NCBI GenBank assembly: GCA_016125225.1
Contig: WGME01000022.1
Location: 1-34,085 of the forward strand
Origin: a bacterium
Lineage (GTDB): Bacteria; Planctomycetota; Planctomycetia; Planctomycetales; Planctomycetaceae
Reading direction: 5' to 3'
DNA length: 34,085 nt
In this document: positions 15,961 to 24,725 of the stretch, piece by piece
Numbering within the stretch: the stretch's first letter is position 1
Layout: the number at the start of each line of letters is the position of its first letter
Notes under the pieces: generated by a model
What the model saw: the letters and a program-made list of their open reading frames with translations, nothing else
What the model was told of the DNA's origin: nothing
Database searches by the model: none
Program-made: the position numbers and the translations under genes

Positions 15961-16971
15961 CTATTCCAGATTGAAGATTTCACCGCCGCTACGGGTCCAG
16001 AGCCCGCGATAGGCTTGGAGATCGATATTCTCGCTGATGAATCGCACGCTGCCATCGCACAGCAGAATGGTGACACCACCGGTATGGTAACTGCGAGCCG
16101 CCGTCAGTTTTGAAGAACCAATCACAAAATCGGGCTTGGCATCGTTCGGCCGCAGATAACCGTTCATCACCGGGCCTTCAGGAATTGAGCCCCGCAACCA
16201 GCAGTTAAAGCGTCGGCTGTCCCAATCGGTATAGCCCGAATTGGAATTGTAATTCGCATACACATCGGAGCCTCCTAAGGCACGATACAACAGGGGCTTG
16301 GTGATGGGGTTGGCATTGGTCGAGCGCGTACCATCTCCGCGAGTCGATTCGGCGAAAGCCAGTGTGTTCGATGAACCATCGGTTACATCGCGCAATTTGG
16401 AATTCGAGCCGACCCAGCACAAACCATTGCCGGGATTAATCGGATGGACTTGGGTCGGGGTTGTGGAAGTTCCATCGCTCTGATTCATGCCATAGTTGGT
16501 ACCGGCATACTGCACCGGAGTCGACACATAGGTCAGGCTGACCACGGACGGAGCTGGATCGCTAGGGCACAAGAACATCGGTACCACGGTGGCAGCCGCA
16601 GGTCGCAATGACACCGGCAAGTCAACCAGAGCGGGATGCCCCATGATGATGCTGAAGTCGACCAGACTCTGAAGGTTGGCTTGATCAGCATACGGCAACA
16701 AACGCGCGAGGGGGGAGTGGTCGTTGGGATAGCCACTAGAATATGCCCCTCCGGCATTGGGCATGCTCTCGTTGTAGGTGCTCATGTAGTTGTGCAACGC
16801 GAGCCCGATCTGCTTCATATTGTTCCGGCACTGCGTACGGCGGGCTGCTTCGCGGGCTTGCTGTACTGCGGGCAATAGAAGCGCAATCAAGATGGCGATG
16901 ATGGCAATCACCACCAGGAGTTCAATCAACGTGAAACCCAGACGCTGGGCGGACCGGTTCGACAGAGACAC
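15961..16971 (-). CDS. DUF1559 protein with type IV pilin-like N-terminal helix
   Basis: 336 residues from a GTG at 16971, chosen because GGAGGAG lies 7 bases before it and because it places the prepilin cleavage motif near the N-terminus; the frame is open 68 codons further upstream without a leader. The N-terminus shows G-F-T-L-I-E-L-L-V-V-I-A-I-I, the prepilin peptidase site and membrane helix shared with pilins and type II secretion pseudopilins, then LLPAVQQAREAARRTQC typical of DUF1559. The H-X9-DG-like C-terminal part (GGVTILLCDGSVRFISENID) is also characteristic. The family is greatly expanded in Planctomycetota; its role is unknown but an envelope-anchored, pilin-like surface protein is expected. 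Confidence 0.92.
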   Translation of the reverse strand: MSLSNRSAQRLGFTLIELLVVIAIIAILIALLLPAVQQAREAARRTQCRNNMKQIGLALHNYMSTYNESMPNAGGAYSSGYPNDHSPLARLLPYADQANLQSLVDFSIIMGHPALVDLPVSLRPAAATVVPMFLCPSDPAPSVVSLTYVSTPVQYAGTNYGMNQSDGTSTTPTQVHPINPGNGLCWVGSNSKLRDVTDGSSNTLAFAESTRGDGTRSTNANPITKPLLYRALGGSDVYANYNSNSGYTDWDSRRFNCWLRGSIPEGPVMNGYLRPNDAKPDFVIGSSKLTAARSYHTGGVTILLCDGSVRFISENIDLQAYRGLWTRSGGEIFNLE

Positions 16972-17083
16972 TGCAGACTCCTCCGTTTGACTTGGATTTT
17001 CAGGCAGGCAGACACGGCGGCTCAGAGGACTGGCTACAGCTGACCGGAGGGTGAGCAGATGGCTGGCGGGGAGCAACACCGAC

Positions 17084-17112
17084 ACAATATTGACACTGAG
17101 ACTCAATGTCAA
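17084..17112 (-). promoter_or_regulatory. Sigma70-like promoter with overlapping palindrome, upstream of the DUF1559 gene
   Basis: On the minus strand a perfect -35 TTGACA (17107-17112) is followed after exactly 17 bases by TATTGT (17084-17089, four of six matches to the -10 consensus). The -35 and spacer are also a near-perfect palindrome: 11-base arms at 17090-17100 and 17102-17112 match at 10 of 11 positions around one central base, an operator-like arrangement. The resulting leader would be about 105 bases. The rest of the gap 17113-17377 shows no gene. Confidence 0.55.
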
Positions 17113-17377
17113 CTCATTGTTAAGGAATTTATAGCAGCATTTCGCCATCCTGGCCCAGAAATTGAATCCATTCACCCCGTTAGAGGAATGGATCGATGCT
17201 GCCAGCAGTTATTGCGCCAAGTCCAAAATTGCTTATGCCATTTTCCGTAAAAGACTTCATGCAATCCACTTATAGCCTGTCGAACAGCGTTTTGCGGCGA
17301 TCAACGACAGCGATTCATTCAGCAGGTAGGAGATTTTTTCGCCTGTGGCATTTTTTCTTATAAGGCTCCGCTGATTG

Positions 17378-18769
17378 CTAAGTTTCTCGAGGCTGGGTTG
17401 CCGTCTGTGCCCAAGCTCGATCGCAAATCGCAACGAGAACCATTGAAATGCCTGCCACTGGCATCAGCATTCCAGAGACGGCAATGACACCCCATCCCCA
17501 GAGAGGCAGTCCGCCCCGCCCCGGTCGACGAGGAAAGCCCGTGCGTCCCACAGGACGGCGCTGCCACCACATCCAGACGCCCGTAACTGACAGAACCAAT
17601 AACCCGACAGCAGTCACAAAGGCCAGGATCTTTGTCGGCCAGCCAAAGATCTGGCCCATATGAATCGAGACGGCCCACAACCGCACGCGGTACATGAATG
17701 GCAATTCGCTACCATCGACAACGGCAATGGTCTCTGCCGTGTAGGGATCGACTGCCACCATGCGATACGAATTCTTGTTCTCGTCCTGCAACAGCCACGC
17801 CTTGTAGGATGTGCCGGGCTTAGCTTCCAGATTCAGTGCAACGGAGTCATAGGGTCGGCTATGTTCGAGGAGCGTTGTGATCAACGCATCCAGCGAGGCA
17901 TGCGGAGCATCTGCCTGCGGTGGTTCGACCTTGTAAGGTGAGAACCACTGAGGTGCCCAATGCCCCACCTGTTTGATTGTGGTATTGAAACCTGTCCCCC
18001 AGACCTGAGTGAAACACAATCCGGTCCCCATCACGAGGGCCGCTAACGGCAGCAGATAGACCCCGCCCACAGCATGCCAGTCCCGCAGTACGGCATAGAG
18101 TTTCCCACGAACGCGTGGCAACCAGACTCCAACATTCTTCTTACCCCGTGGCCACCAGAGATACACACCAGTGCCCAACAGCAGCAGGCCCCAGCAAGTC
18201 ACGAGTTCCGTCACGATACGACCCGGTACGCCCAGCATCAGCGATCGATGCAGCTTCAACACAATGGCAAAGAATTCGTCTTCCTCGATGCGGGTTCCCA
18301 GAATGTCACCGGTATAGGGATTCACAAAGACCGCCTGATGACGCTCAGCATGATCGCCTTCACCCTCAGCAGGTAAGTGAGCCACAAACTTGACCGAGCG
18401 GTTGTCTTCTGGATGAACCATTACTCCTTCAATCTCATGGGGAGCAACAGCAGCAGCGGCATGCTCGCGCAATTCGTCGTAACTCAAGCGACGACCCGTG
18501 GGCTCAACCACTTGCAGGGACTTGTCTCTCCAGGCAGAGATCTCTGTGCGAAAGACATAGATAGCACCAGTCCCCAGCACCAACCACAAAATCGGCGCAC
18601 AGAGCAAGCCCGCATAAAAATGCCAGCGCCAGACAACCGCATAGAGCCGAGGATCGGCCGTCTGGGATTGCGGCGTTTTTGCCGCTTCATCAGACTCGAT
18701 CGCATCGCTCGAAGACGACTTCTCAGCCGACGAACTCAAGACAGTTGACGCAGAGGAAATGACAGACAT
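17378..18769 (-). CDS. PepSY-associated TM helix protein (siderophore/iron reductase-like)
   Basis: About 463 residues from the ATG at 18769; a GTG at 18835 is in frame and would add 22 residues. After a Ser/Ala-rich cytoplasmic leader the first TM helix follows WRWHFYAGLLCAPILWLVLGTGAIYVF, the hallmark of the PepSY_TM family. A PepSY-like domain follows (YDELREHAAAAVAPHEIEGV, VNPYTGDILG), then TM2 with its preceding histidine (LKLHRSLMLG), TM3 with DWHAVGGVYLLPLAALVMG, a second PepSY-like stretch (VDPYTAETIAVV) and TM4 with SIHMGQIFGWPTKIL. The conserved intramembrane histidines resemble heme-binding sites of ferric-siderophore reductases of this family. Proximity to two siderophore-type esterases supports an iron role; direct operon linkage is broken by the DUF1559 gene. 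Confidence 0.85.
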   Translation of the reverse strand: MSVISSASTVLSSSAEKSSSSDAIESDEAAKTPQSQTADPRLYAVVWRWHFYAGLLCAPILWLVLGTGAIYVFRTEISAWRDKSLQVVEPTGRRLSYDELREHAAAAVAPHEIEGVMVHPEDNRSVKFVAHLPAEGEGDHAERHQAVFVNPYTGDILGTRIEEDEFFAIVLKLHRSLMLGVPGRIVTELVTCWGLLLLGTGVYLWWPRGKKNVGVWLPRVRGKLYAVLRDWHAVGGVYLLPLAALVMGTGLCFTQVWGTGFNTTIKQVGHWAPQWFSPYKVEPPQADAPHASLDALITTLLEHSRPYDSVALNLEAKPGTSYKAWLLQDENKNSYRMVAVDPYTAETIAVVDGSELPFMYRVRLWAVSIHMGQIFGWPTKILAFVTAVGLLVLSVTGVWMWWQRRPVGRTGFPRRPGRGGLPLWGWGVIAVSGMLMPVAGISMVLVAICDRAWAQTATQPRET

Positions 18770-19149
18770 CGCAGCAGGCTTCTTTGCAAGAATGAAAGCA
18801 GCGGGGAGTGGCTTTATTTCGAAACGAGGGGCCACTCGTGAGTCGCTGTTGCCTGGCTGAGGAGAACAATTCCAATCGCTGGGTGAGACGTTCGAAGATA
18901 GGATTGGTGGCTGGCCCTGTCAACTTGTGGTCAATCGTTGCCTGAGCTTTAGGAGCGTTAAAGCCTTCGGTATTTCACTGAACAGTCACCCCGGAGAATC
19001 TGAGTTACGACTGACACCTCGAACCACCCCCTCAGGAGACCACACCTTAATTTTCGTGTGATTTGTCAATAACTTTCGCACCCAAAGCAGATGTTTTCAT
19101 GCTCTCGATCACGAAATTCCAAGCCACTCAGTGCTAAAGAAAAATCCCT

Positions 19150-19178
19150 CCTGGGAGCGGCCATCCGGCGCTCCCAGG
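19150..19178 (-). terminator. Hairpin remnant, paralogous to the E1 operon terminator
   Basis: CCTGGGAGCG and CGCTCCCAGG form a perfect 10-bp stem with a 9-base loop. On its minus-strand 3' side follows an AT-rich GGATTTTTCTTTAGC stretch. The hairpin, its loop letters CCATC and the flanking GCTAAAGAAAA match the terminator at 26.5 kb, so the two are copies of one ancestral segment. Confidence 0.6.
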
Positions 19179-19229
19179 GGAAGGTTGGTGTGGTGCAACT
19201 GAGACGGGTATCGTTTTCCCTAACGGATC

Positions 19230-19500
19230 GGTGGGTCTGCGACACTCAGTTCACTCCCCAGCAGATTCACCGCGAGATCGGCATCGACCGGTAGGCCGCG
19301 ATGGCAGCGGCGTAGATGGTACTCTGAGCCGTGCAACTGCCGACCTGGGCTTCCCCTGCGGAAAGAGGGTCGTCATATAGTGCCAACTACTGTCCTGATT
19401 AGTCGCGGTCAGAATCATCACGACTTCATCGTGCATCCGGCCTCAGCTCAGAACTGGCCCTGTCGCTGTACGGCTCGCCAGAGCCATCCACAGCCGTCGC
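19230..19500 (-). pseudogene. Decayed duplicate of the 3' third of the E1/ThiF-like gene
   Basis: The minus strand here aligns with the 3' part of the E1 gene at 26.6 kb. Recognisable pieces are HYMTTLFPQGKP (E1: [12 protein letters not shown]), DEVVMILTATNQDSS (E1: [14 protein letters not shown]) and, after a frame change, the C-terminal region whose antisense reads CACTCAGTTCACTCC against CACTCAACTCACTCC. It corresponds to roughly E1 residues 135-235. It carries an in-frame TGA at the position of the WADG motif, at least one frameshift and a deletion of about 40-50 bases, and no 5' half, so it cannot encode an enzyme. The remaining 18836-19691 gap, apart from the hairpin, shows nothing. Confidence 0.75.
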
Positions 19501-19691
19501 CGCTGTCACATTGCTGGTGGAAACAGACGAGCAGGCATGCCAGATGCGGCGATTCCTATCCTGCAGTCGACAAAACCTGAGTTGGCAAAGTGCTGGGCCA
19601 GTGAGCAACCTTCACACCTCATTCGGAAATGAGTGCGTCATCGTGATCTTTTGCCGCCGATGTTTTCTCCGTTGAGAGAAATCGTGCTTCA

Positions 19692-22097
19692 TCAGTCTTG
19701 CGAAGAACTGTCAGAATCTTGGAGTCGCAAGTCTTGCATCAAAGCATACAGCATGATGTTGGTGGCAATCTGGACTGCTGATTCGAAGGAATAGACCGAG
19801 CAACGATTAGAAGTATGCCGGTCAAGCGCACAACTGATGTCGTGCCTGCTATAGATCACGGCGTATCTGCCATCAAGGAGAATGCCTTCCAGGGAGAATG
19901 GTTCCGATTCCGTGTCCGGAGCTGAGGGGCTGGAAGCTGAATCAACTATTGTTCGCTTTTCCTTAGTGGTCCTGCGAATGCCACGAAGATCATAACCGAT
20001 CTTTGTGGAGTAGAGTTTGTGCTCTAGGGGAATCTGCTGCAGTATTTGGTTAGGAAAAGTCTGCTTGATCGCGGTACGCAGACTGCTGTCAAATTTCGTC
20101 GAACCACAGCAGGCATCAGCAAACAGAAATCCTCCACGCTCCAAATGCAGCTTCAAAGCCCGCCGTTCCGAGTCCGAGAACGTGAACTCACCACTGCCGT
20201 GCATGTACAGCAACGCATGTTGGAAAAGCTGGGGACTGCTCAGGGGAACTGCAAGCTGTTGAGTGGAAACGATTGGCCCTTCCACGGCATTGACCGCATC
20301 AATCAAATGCGGCAAAGCACGACTGGCGGTATTCCAATGTCCGCTGTGCTGGATTTGGAGGATGCGTAACAATCGATCATCCAAGGGGTCCTCTCTTTTC
20401 TCACCAGCGGGTCTTAAGTTGTCCAGCCGCGTGTTCGCTACCTGGCCAGTGGCGTAGGCCAGTACATTCGCGCCGAGTTGAAACGCCAGCTCTGAATCGG
20501 TTGTCAGGTGGGTCGCCGAGGAATTTGAACCCTGTGTCCACAGGCATCCCAGATCATCTCTGCAGAAGACGATCGGTGTTCGGCAACCCATATCCGTGCC
20601 ATAGAGCTCAAAATCTCGTGGAGAAAGCTGATACTGTGAACGATAGATCGGATGCTCCGACGCCAGTGGCGAGAGCGTTCCTTCACCGGGAGGAAGCAGT
20701 TGTATCAGCAGCCGACGAAACCCCTCTTCGAACTCTGACGAATGGCAGGCTGCCACGGCGAACAGCAGGCTCCCTTGATACAGAGACTCCCTCAATTGCG
20801 CGATTTCCAGAGCCGTCAATTGTGGTGCGTAAGTCCCTGTCATGTAGAGAACGGGGGCAGGCTGTCGTGGCTGGAGATTGTCTGCCGGCGAAAAGGACAA
20901 ATCCATTTCGCCGGCAGTCATCAGTCGAGGCCATCTGTAGGTTCCTGCCAGCCGTCGCAGCAAGCCGTCGATGTCTCCTGGATGGGGATTCCCGTGGTGG
21001 TCGATCAAGTCCAAAGAATCATGTTTGCTCCTCGGACCGTATCGCAATTTGTTGACGAGCACCGATTCCAAACCCCGGGCGAGGAACAACAGGGCATGGC
21101 TGGTCCCAACGATAGGGTCATTACTCTGCCAGCTTCCGGTGCTCTCATTTTGTCGCTGAAGCAGTTCGTACGCACCTTTCCAGTACAATTCCTGGTTTTC
21201 TTCAAGGGCTGGGCCCTGCCACCCTGAGGATCGTTCCAGTCCATAGAGGCGATAGATCACTCCCTTCCAGGAATCATCTCTGGAGTGTTCACGGAACCTG
21301 CTCTGCAGCCAACTCAGTCCCCGTTTCAAATGTCGATCAGATTCCTGGGCCGTGCAGCATTCCGGAATACCAGACTGATCTCGGCGAGAGATGGCCAGCA
21401 TCTGATCGCAGATGGACAAAGCAGAGACGGCCGTCATGGTCTCAGCGGCCAAACCGACACCGTGATCATCAAGATGTGGTTCGTCAGCAGGCAGACCCCA
21501 GCTTCCCTCCGAATTCTGCTTTGCATGCCAATACAAACGCGTCTTCTCCCAGACGTCGTGAGGGATCATCACGCCGATTCCATGAGCATCGCGCAGGGCC
21601 AATAGCGCTAAGTGTGTCAACGAGCTTTCTACAAGCAGATCTTCGGGCAGTGATCGCCAGCCCCCGGACGGGGATTGTCGTACTAACAGCCGGTCTGTGA
21701 GTTCCTGCACGCGAGGGAATGCAGCCTCGCGGTCGGCTGCGCACAAGACCATGATCATCAGAGCGATTTCATTTGTCTTCGTGGGCTGATCTGCCGGTAG
21801 GCTCTTCAAAAACCGGAGTCCCCTGCTAACCGATGGCGAGGGGGTGTTCGGGCTGGAGTTCAGCAAGGCCAATGTGGCGAGGCTGGTGACGGCCACGGGA
21901 TGAGTCAGAACACCATCCGCGGGAAATGAACCGTCGCTCTGTTGATTCCGAGTGAGATAGGCACGTCCACGCAGGACGGCATCACGAACGGAATCAGCTG
22001 TGGGAGTTTGGGCCGAAATTTGCAGGGGGCTGATTCCGATCCCGGCAATCGTGAACCAGAGCCATCGGATGTGGTGTGAACAAAATAGCACGCTCAT
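19692..22097 (-). CDS. Secreted protein: terpenoid-cyclase-like repeats plus two DUF4159-like domains
   Basis: 801 residues from the ATG at 22097; the frame is open 40 codons further but only this ATG gives a signal peptide (HIRWLWFTIAGIGISPLQISAQ). Residues about 30-390 hold alpha/alpha-repeat motifs (NQQSDGSFP, SPSGGWRS, NSEGSWGLP, NESTGSWQS) of the prenyltransferase fold. The C-terminal half holds two copies of a DUF4159-like domain: one from APVLYMTGTYAPQLTALE with VAACHSSEFEEGFRRLL, the other from HALLYMHGSGEFTFSDSERRAL with GGFLFADACCGSTKFDSSL, each ending in a region with YSRHD or CRDDLG. DUF4159 resembles a Rossmann-like GATase fold; function unknown. Divergent from the repeat gene starting at 22193 over 95 bases that must hold both promoters. 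Confidence 0.85.
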   Translation of the reverse strand: MSVLFCSHHIRWLWFTIAGIGISPLQISAQTPTADSVRDAVLRGRAYLTRNQQSDGSFPADGVLTHPVAVTSLATLALLNSSPNTPSPSVSRGLRFLKSLPADQPTKTNEIALMIMVLCAADREAAFPRVQELTDRLLVRQSPSGGWRSLPEDLLVESSLTHLALLALRDAHGIGVMIPHDVWEKTRLYWHAKQNSEGSWGLPADEPHLDDHGVGLAAETMTAVSALSICDQMLAISRRDQSGIPECCTAQESDRHLKRGLSWLQSRFREHSRDDSWKGVIYRLYGLERSSGWQGPALEENQELYWKGAYELLQRQNESTGSWQSNDPIVGTSHALLFLARGLESVLVNKLRYGPRSKHDSLDLIDHHGNPHPGDIDGLLRRLAGTYRWPRLMTAGEMDLSFSPADNLQPRQPAPVLYMTGTYAPQLTALEIAQLRESLYQGSLLFAVAACHSSEFEEGFRRLLIQLLPPGEGTLSPLASEHPIYRSQYQLSPRDFELYGTDMGCRTPIVFCRDDLGCLWTQGSNSSATHLTTDSELAFQLGANVLAYATGQVANTRLDNLRPAGEKREDPLDDRLLRILQIQHSGHWNTASRALPHLIDAVNAVEGPIVSTQQLAVPLSSPQLFQHALLYMHGSGEFTFSDSERRALKLHLERGGFLFADACCGSTKFDSSLRTAIKQTFPNQILQQIPLEHKLYSTKIGYDLRGIRRTTKEKRTIVDSASSPSAPDTESEPFSLEGILLDGRYAVIYSRHDISCALDRHTSNRCSVYSFESAVQIATNIMLYALMQDLRLQDSDSSSQD

Positions 22098-22192
22098 GGA
22101 TGGAGCCTGAATTTCAAAGGCGGTCGGCAGGGAGGCATATCGGTCTCGAAACTGATTGGGAAATTCTACAACTGGGCAAGGAAATCGACGCG

Positions 22193-23278
22193 ATGAAACC
22201 CTTCCGTTTTCCCGCAATCGCCTTGATCAGTCTGGCTGCCATAGTGTCGGACTGGCCTGATAGACCTCTGGTCTTTGCGGAATCTCCCCCCACGCCTGGA
22301 TTTCCTGTGAGAGATCCTCGAAATCTGGCCCGGGTGACGCCGGAAAGTCAACGGTCGATTGAGCTCGGAACAGAATGGCTGGTCTCGGCCATCCAGCGTC
22401 ATGGAGTGGGCGTCGACATTCACCAACCTCCGGATCTGAGCTGTACCGCGATGGTTGGTCTGGTGCTCCTTTCTCAAGGCAACACGCTGTCGGGGGGACG
22501 CCATGCGAGCGACCTCCGGCGAGTTCTCGAAGCCGTGCTCTTCCGACTCGATCAGGTACCGGAAGACTATCGGCCGCGGGCTTCCTTTACCCTTGTGCAA
22601 ACGAAAATCGGCCGGAATGTTGACATGTTTCTCTCGGCGTTGTTCCTGAGCCAGATGCTGGGTGATTCCGGCTACTATGAGAAAGACGTGCGATCGGCAT
22701 TGGAAAAGCTGGTGCGCATCATCGGGAGCAGTCAGGGTGAGGACGGCACCTGGGGTAACGAAAGCTGGGCTCCCGTGTTGGGGACCGTTCTCGGCTGGGA
22801 AAGTTTGCGGGCGGCCCATTCGTGTGGGTTGTCTGTCCACGCCTCGGCAGAACGGGCCGGAGACGCCCTCATGACACGGTTCAAGGCCAAAGCGAGTGAT
22901 GAAGACTGGATGCGCAGCTTTTACAAAGAAGCCGCTGGCATTCGTGTGCTGCACTCGCTGGGGCATCGCGATGACCCGGTCTTCGAGGACTGTGTTCAAC
23001 GTCTGATTCACATTGCCCAGACCGACCGTCGGCACTTCGTACAGGCGGGGGGAGAAGAATACCTGGCGTTCTTCCTGGTCACGGAATGCCTGCTGCAGGA
23101 ACCCCGCCCTGCCTGGCAACCGTGGTATCCCACCGTGCGCGATAATCTGATCAAACACCAAAACCGCGACGGTAGCTGGTCTGGACACCATTGCATCACC
23201 GCAAGAACGTTTTGTACTGCCGCGGCACTGCTGACATTGCAGGCCCCCTATCGTTTTCTCTCGGTTTCCGATCTTTAA
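22193..23278 (+). CDS. Secreted terpenoid-cyclase-like repeat protein
   Basis: 361 residues from the ATG at 22193, preceded by AAGGA about 9 bases upstream; the open frame runs back to 22076 but would overlap the divergent gene. A signal peptide (KPFRFPAIALISLAAIVS) and then repeat motifs GEDGTWGNESW near 185 and NRDGSWSGHHC near 330 place it in the prenyltransferase-fold family. A D-x-D-D-T-A type catalytic motif is absent. It is one of three such proteins encoded within 5 kb here, suggesting a shared, non-cyclase structural or binding role outside the cytoplasm. Confidence 0.82.
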   Translation: MKPFRFPAIALISLAAIVSDWPDRPLVFAESPPTPGFPVRDPRNLARVTPESQRSIELGTEWLVSAIQRHGVGVDIHQPPDLSCTAMVGLVLLSQGNTLSGGRHASDLRRVLEAVLFRLDQVPEDYRPRASFTLVQTKIGRNVDMFLSALFLSQMLGDSGYYEKDVRSALEKLVRIIGSSQGEDGTWGNESWAPVLGTVLGWESLRAAHSCGLSVHASAERAGDALMTRFKAKASDEDWMRSFYKEAAGIRVLHSLGHRDDPVFEDCVQRLIHIAQTDRRHFVQAGGEEYLAFFLVTECLLQEPRPAWQPWYPTVRDNLIKHQNRDGSWSGHHCITARTFCTAAALLTLQAPYRFLSVSDL

Positions 23279-23300
23279 GTCCCCAATGGTAGGGGTTGGA

Positions 23301-24506
23301 TCACTGGGTTTCCTCCGGCCATTGCAGTCTGGCCAAAGCGACGATTGCGTAAGCCGTAGCGATCAGCGGATCGTCTTCGCGCATTCCCGGTTGTGAATTC
23401 GACCAGGAGCCATCCGACTGTTGCCGTTGCAAAAGCCTACGCTGGATGAGCAATCTCATCCGGCTGACATCGTCAGGATGTTTCTGCTGCGTCAATTCCG
23501 CGAGAGCGGCTGTCTCATAGAAATCCAGGCCTCCCCGAACAGTTCCCAGCCGGGGATCGCTGTCGAATTCTGACGATGAACACGCCTGATTGAGCCATTT
23601 CCAGGCAGCCTCCCTGCGAGGGGCGTCCTGCTCAACACTGAGAACAAACTGTGCCCGGAGACCATCGCATGTCGCTGATCGGTACGAGCGAGCCAATACC
23701 GAGCCATTTTCAGTGCGGAACCATCCGGCCTTGTTCAGTGGATGCTTTCTATTCGGAGTGAAGAAAAATCCACCGTCATCTTCAGCGCCTGCCATCGAAT
23801 TCTGACACCGTTCGATAAACATCAAGGCATCGGCGCGAGCCACTGGTGTCAAGTTCTGACTGCTCTGCAGGGCGGTCAGAACGCAAGCGGTCACCGCGAT
23901 GTTCGCAGGGCGATTCTCGTCCCATTCGGATCGGTGATTCGAGTCCCAACTCCAGCCACCAAAATCCTGATCCTTGGCGGTCCAGCCATTCGGCTTGCTT
24001 CGCTGTTGAGCAAGGAGAGCCTGCCCGAGTCGTTGTCGCAGTTCAGGGGTAGCCATCTCGGGGCGTCTGGCAAGGGACTGCAAGAAAAGAGCCGTTGCAT
24101 AGATCGGAAAGTCAGCGGCTTCGTCAGGAGTTTGAACGAGCCCTTTTTGGTCGAGAGAACGCGTAAGAAAATCACGGCTGTTCTCAAACGCAGGACGACA
24201 CCGGCTCCGCCAGGGTTCCGGAATTTCGGAGAGAGTGGTCATCACCAGCCCCGACAACCCCGTTCCGCCTTCGAGCGTGCGGTAGGTCTGAGAATGCCAC
24301 CCGCCGTCAGTCCCCTGCTGACCAAGCAGCCAGATCACTCCACGCTCGATTGCCGCCGATCTTGCCTCAGTGTCTTTCCGCGCTTCTTGCGCTGCCACTG
24401 ACCGCGTGGTACTGCCGAAGACCAAACCCAGACAGATGAGGATCGGCACAAAAGGTGCGAGCTTCGCAGGTTGCACTCGAGGGACTGATGCACGTCGGTT
24501 GGTCAT
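23301..24506 (-). CDS. Secreted terpenoid-cyclase-like repeat protein
   Basis: 401 residues from the ATG at 24506; a TTG at 24521 is in frame and neither has a clear ribosome binding site. A signal peptide (LAPFVPILICLGLVFGS..RSVAAQ) is followed by QQGTDGGWHSQTYR near 60, DFGGWSWDSNHRSEWDENRPAN near 195 and QQSDGSWSNSQPG near 370, the alpha/alpha-repeat motifs of this family. It resembles the protein encoded at 1.2-2.3 kb in its ending (DDPLIATAYAIVALARLQWP against GDPNLVTAYVLVALHYC) and in a DDGGFFFTP motif near 265, so the two look like direct paralogues. Convergent with the preceding repeat gene across 22 bases. Confidence 0.82.
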   Translation of the reverse strand: MTNRRASVPRVQPAKLAPFVPILICLGLVFGSTTRSVAAQEARKDTEARSAAIERGVIWLLGQQGTDGGWHSQTYRTLEGGTGLSGLVMTTLSEIPEPWRSRCRPAFENSRDFLTRSLDQKGLVQTPDEAADFPIYATALFLQSLARRPEMATPELRQRLGQALLAQQRSKPNGWTAKDQDFGGWSWDSNHRSEWDENRPANIAVTACVLTALQSSQNLTPVARADALMFIERCQNSMAGAEDDGGFFFTPNRKHPLNKAGWFRTENGSVLARSYRSATCDGLRAQFVLSVEQDAPRREAAWKWLNQACSSSEFDSDPRLGTVRGGLDFYETAALAELTQQKHPDDVSRMRLLIQRRLLQRQQSDGSWSNSQPGMREDDPLIATAYAIVALARLQWPEETQ

Positions 24507-24725
24507 TCGAGCGGTATTCAATGGAGTTCAGATCCAAGGGACACGATTGGCGAAGAGTTCCCCGACCGGAGAATTATTCGCCGCCTGATTGACCAGTTTC
24601 TCATCGATGAACCGTGTTCTGAGGCCAAAGAAACTGTCACAAAAATAGATTTTGAAAGTCCGGTCGATTCACCGCGAAAGACGTTCCAAATTTGATCAAC
24701 GCCCTGACCTTTCCAGCAAGAGGTA

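Noticed and set aside
22166-23191. 341-codon open frame opposite the repeat protein gene at 22193-23278
   Set aside because: It is a shadow of the plus-strand gene: high His/Arg/Gln content, no fold, no start signal; the plus strand has clear repeat motifs and a signal peptide.
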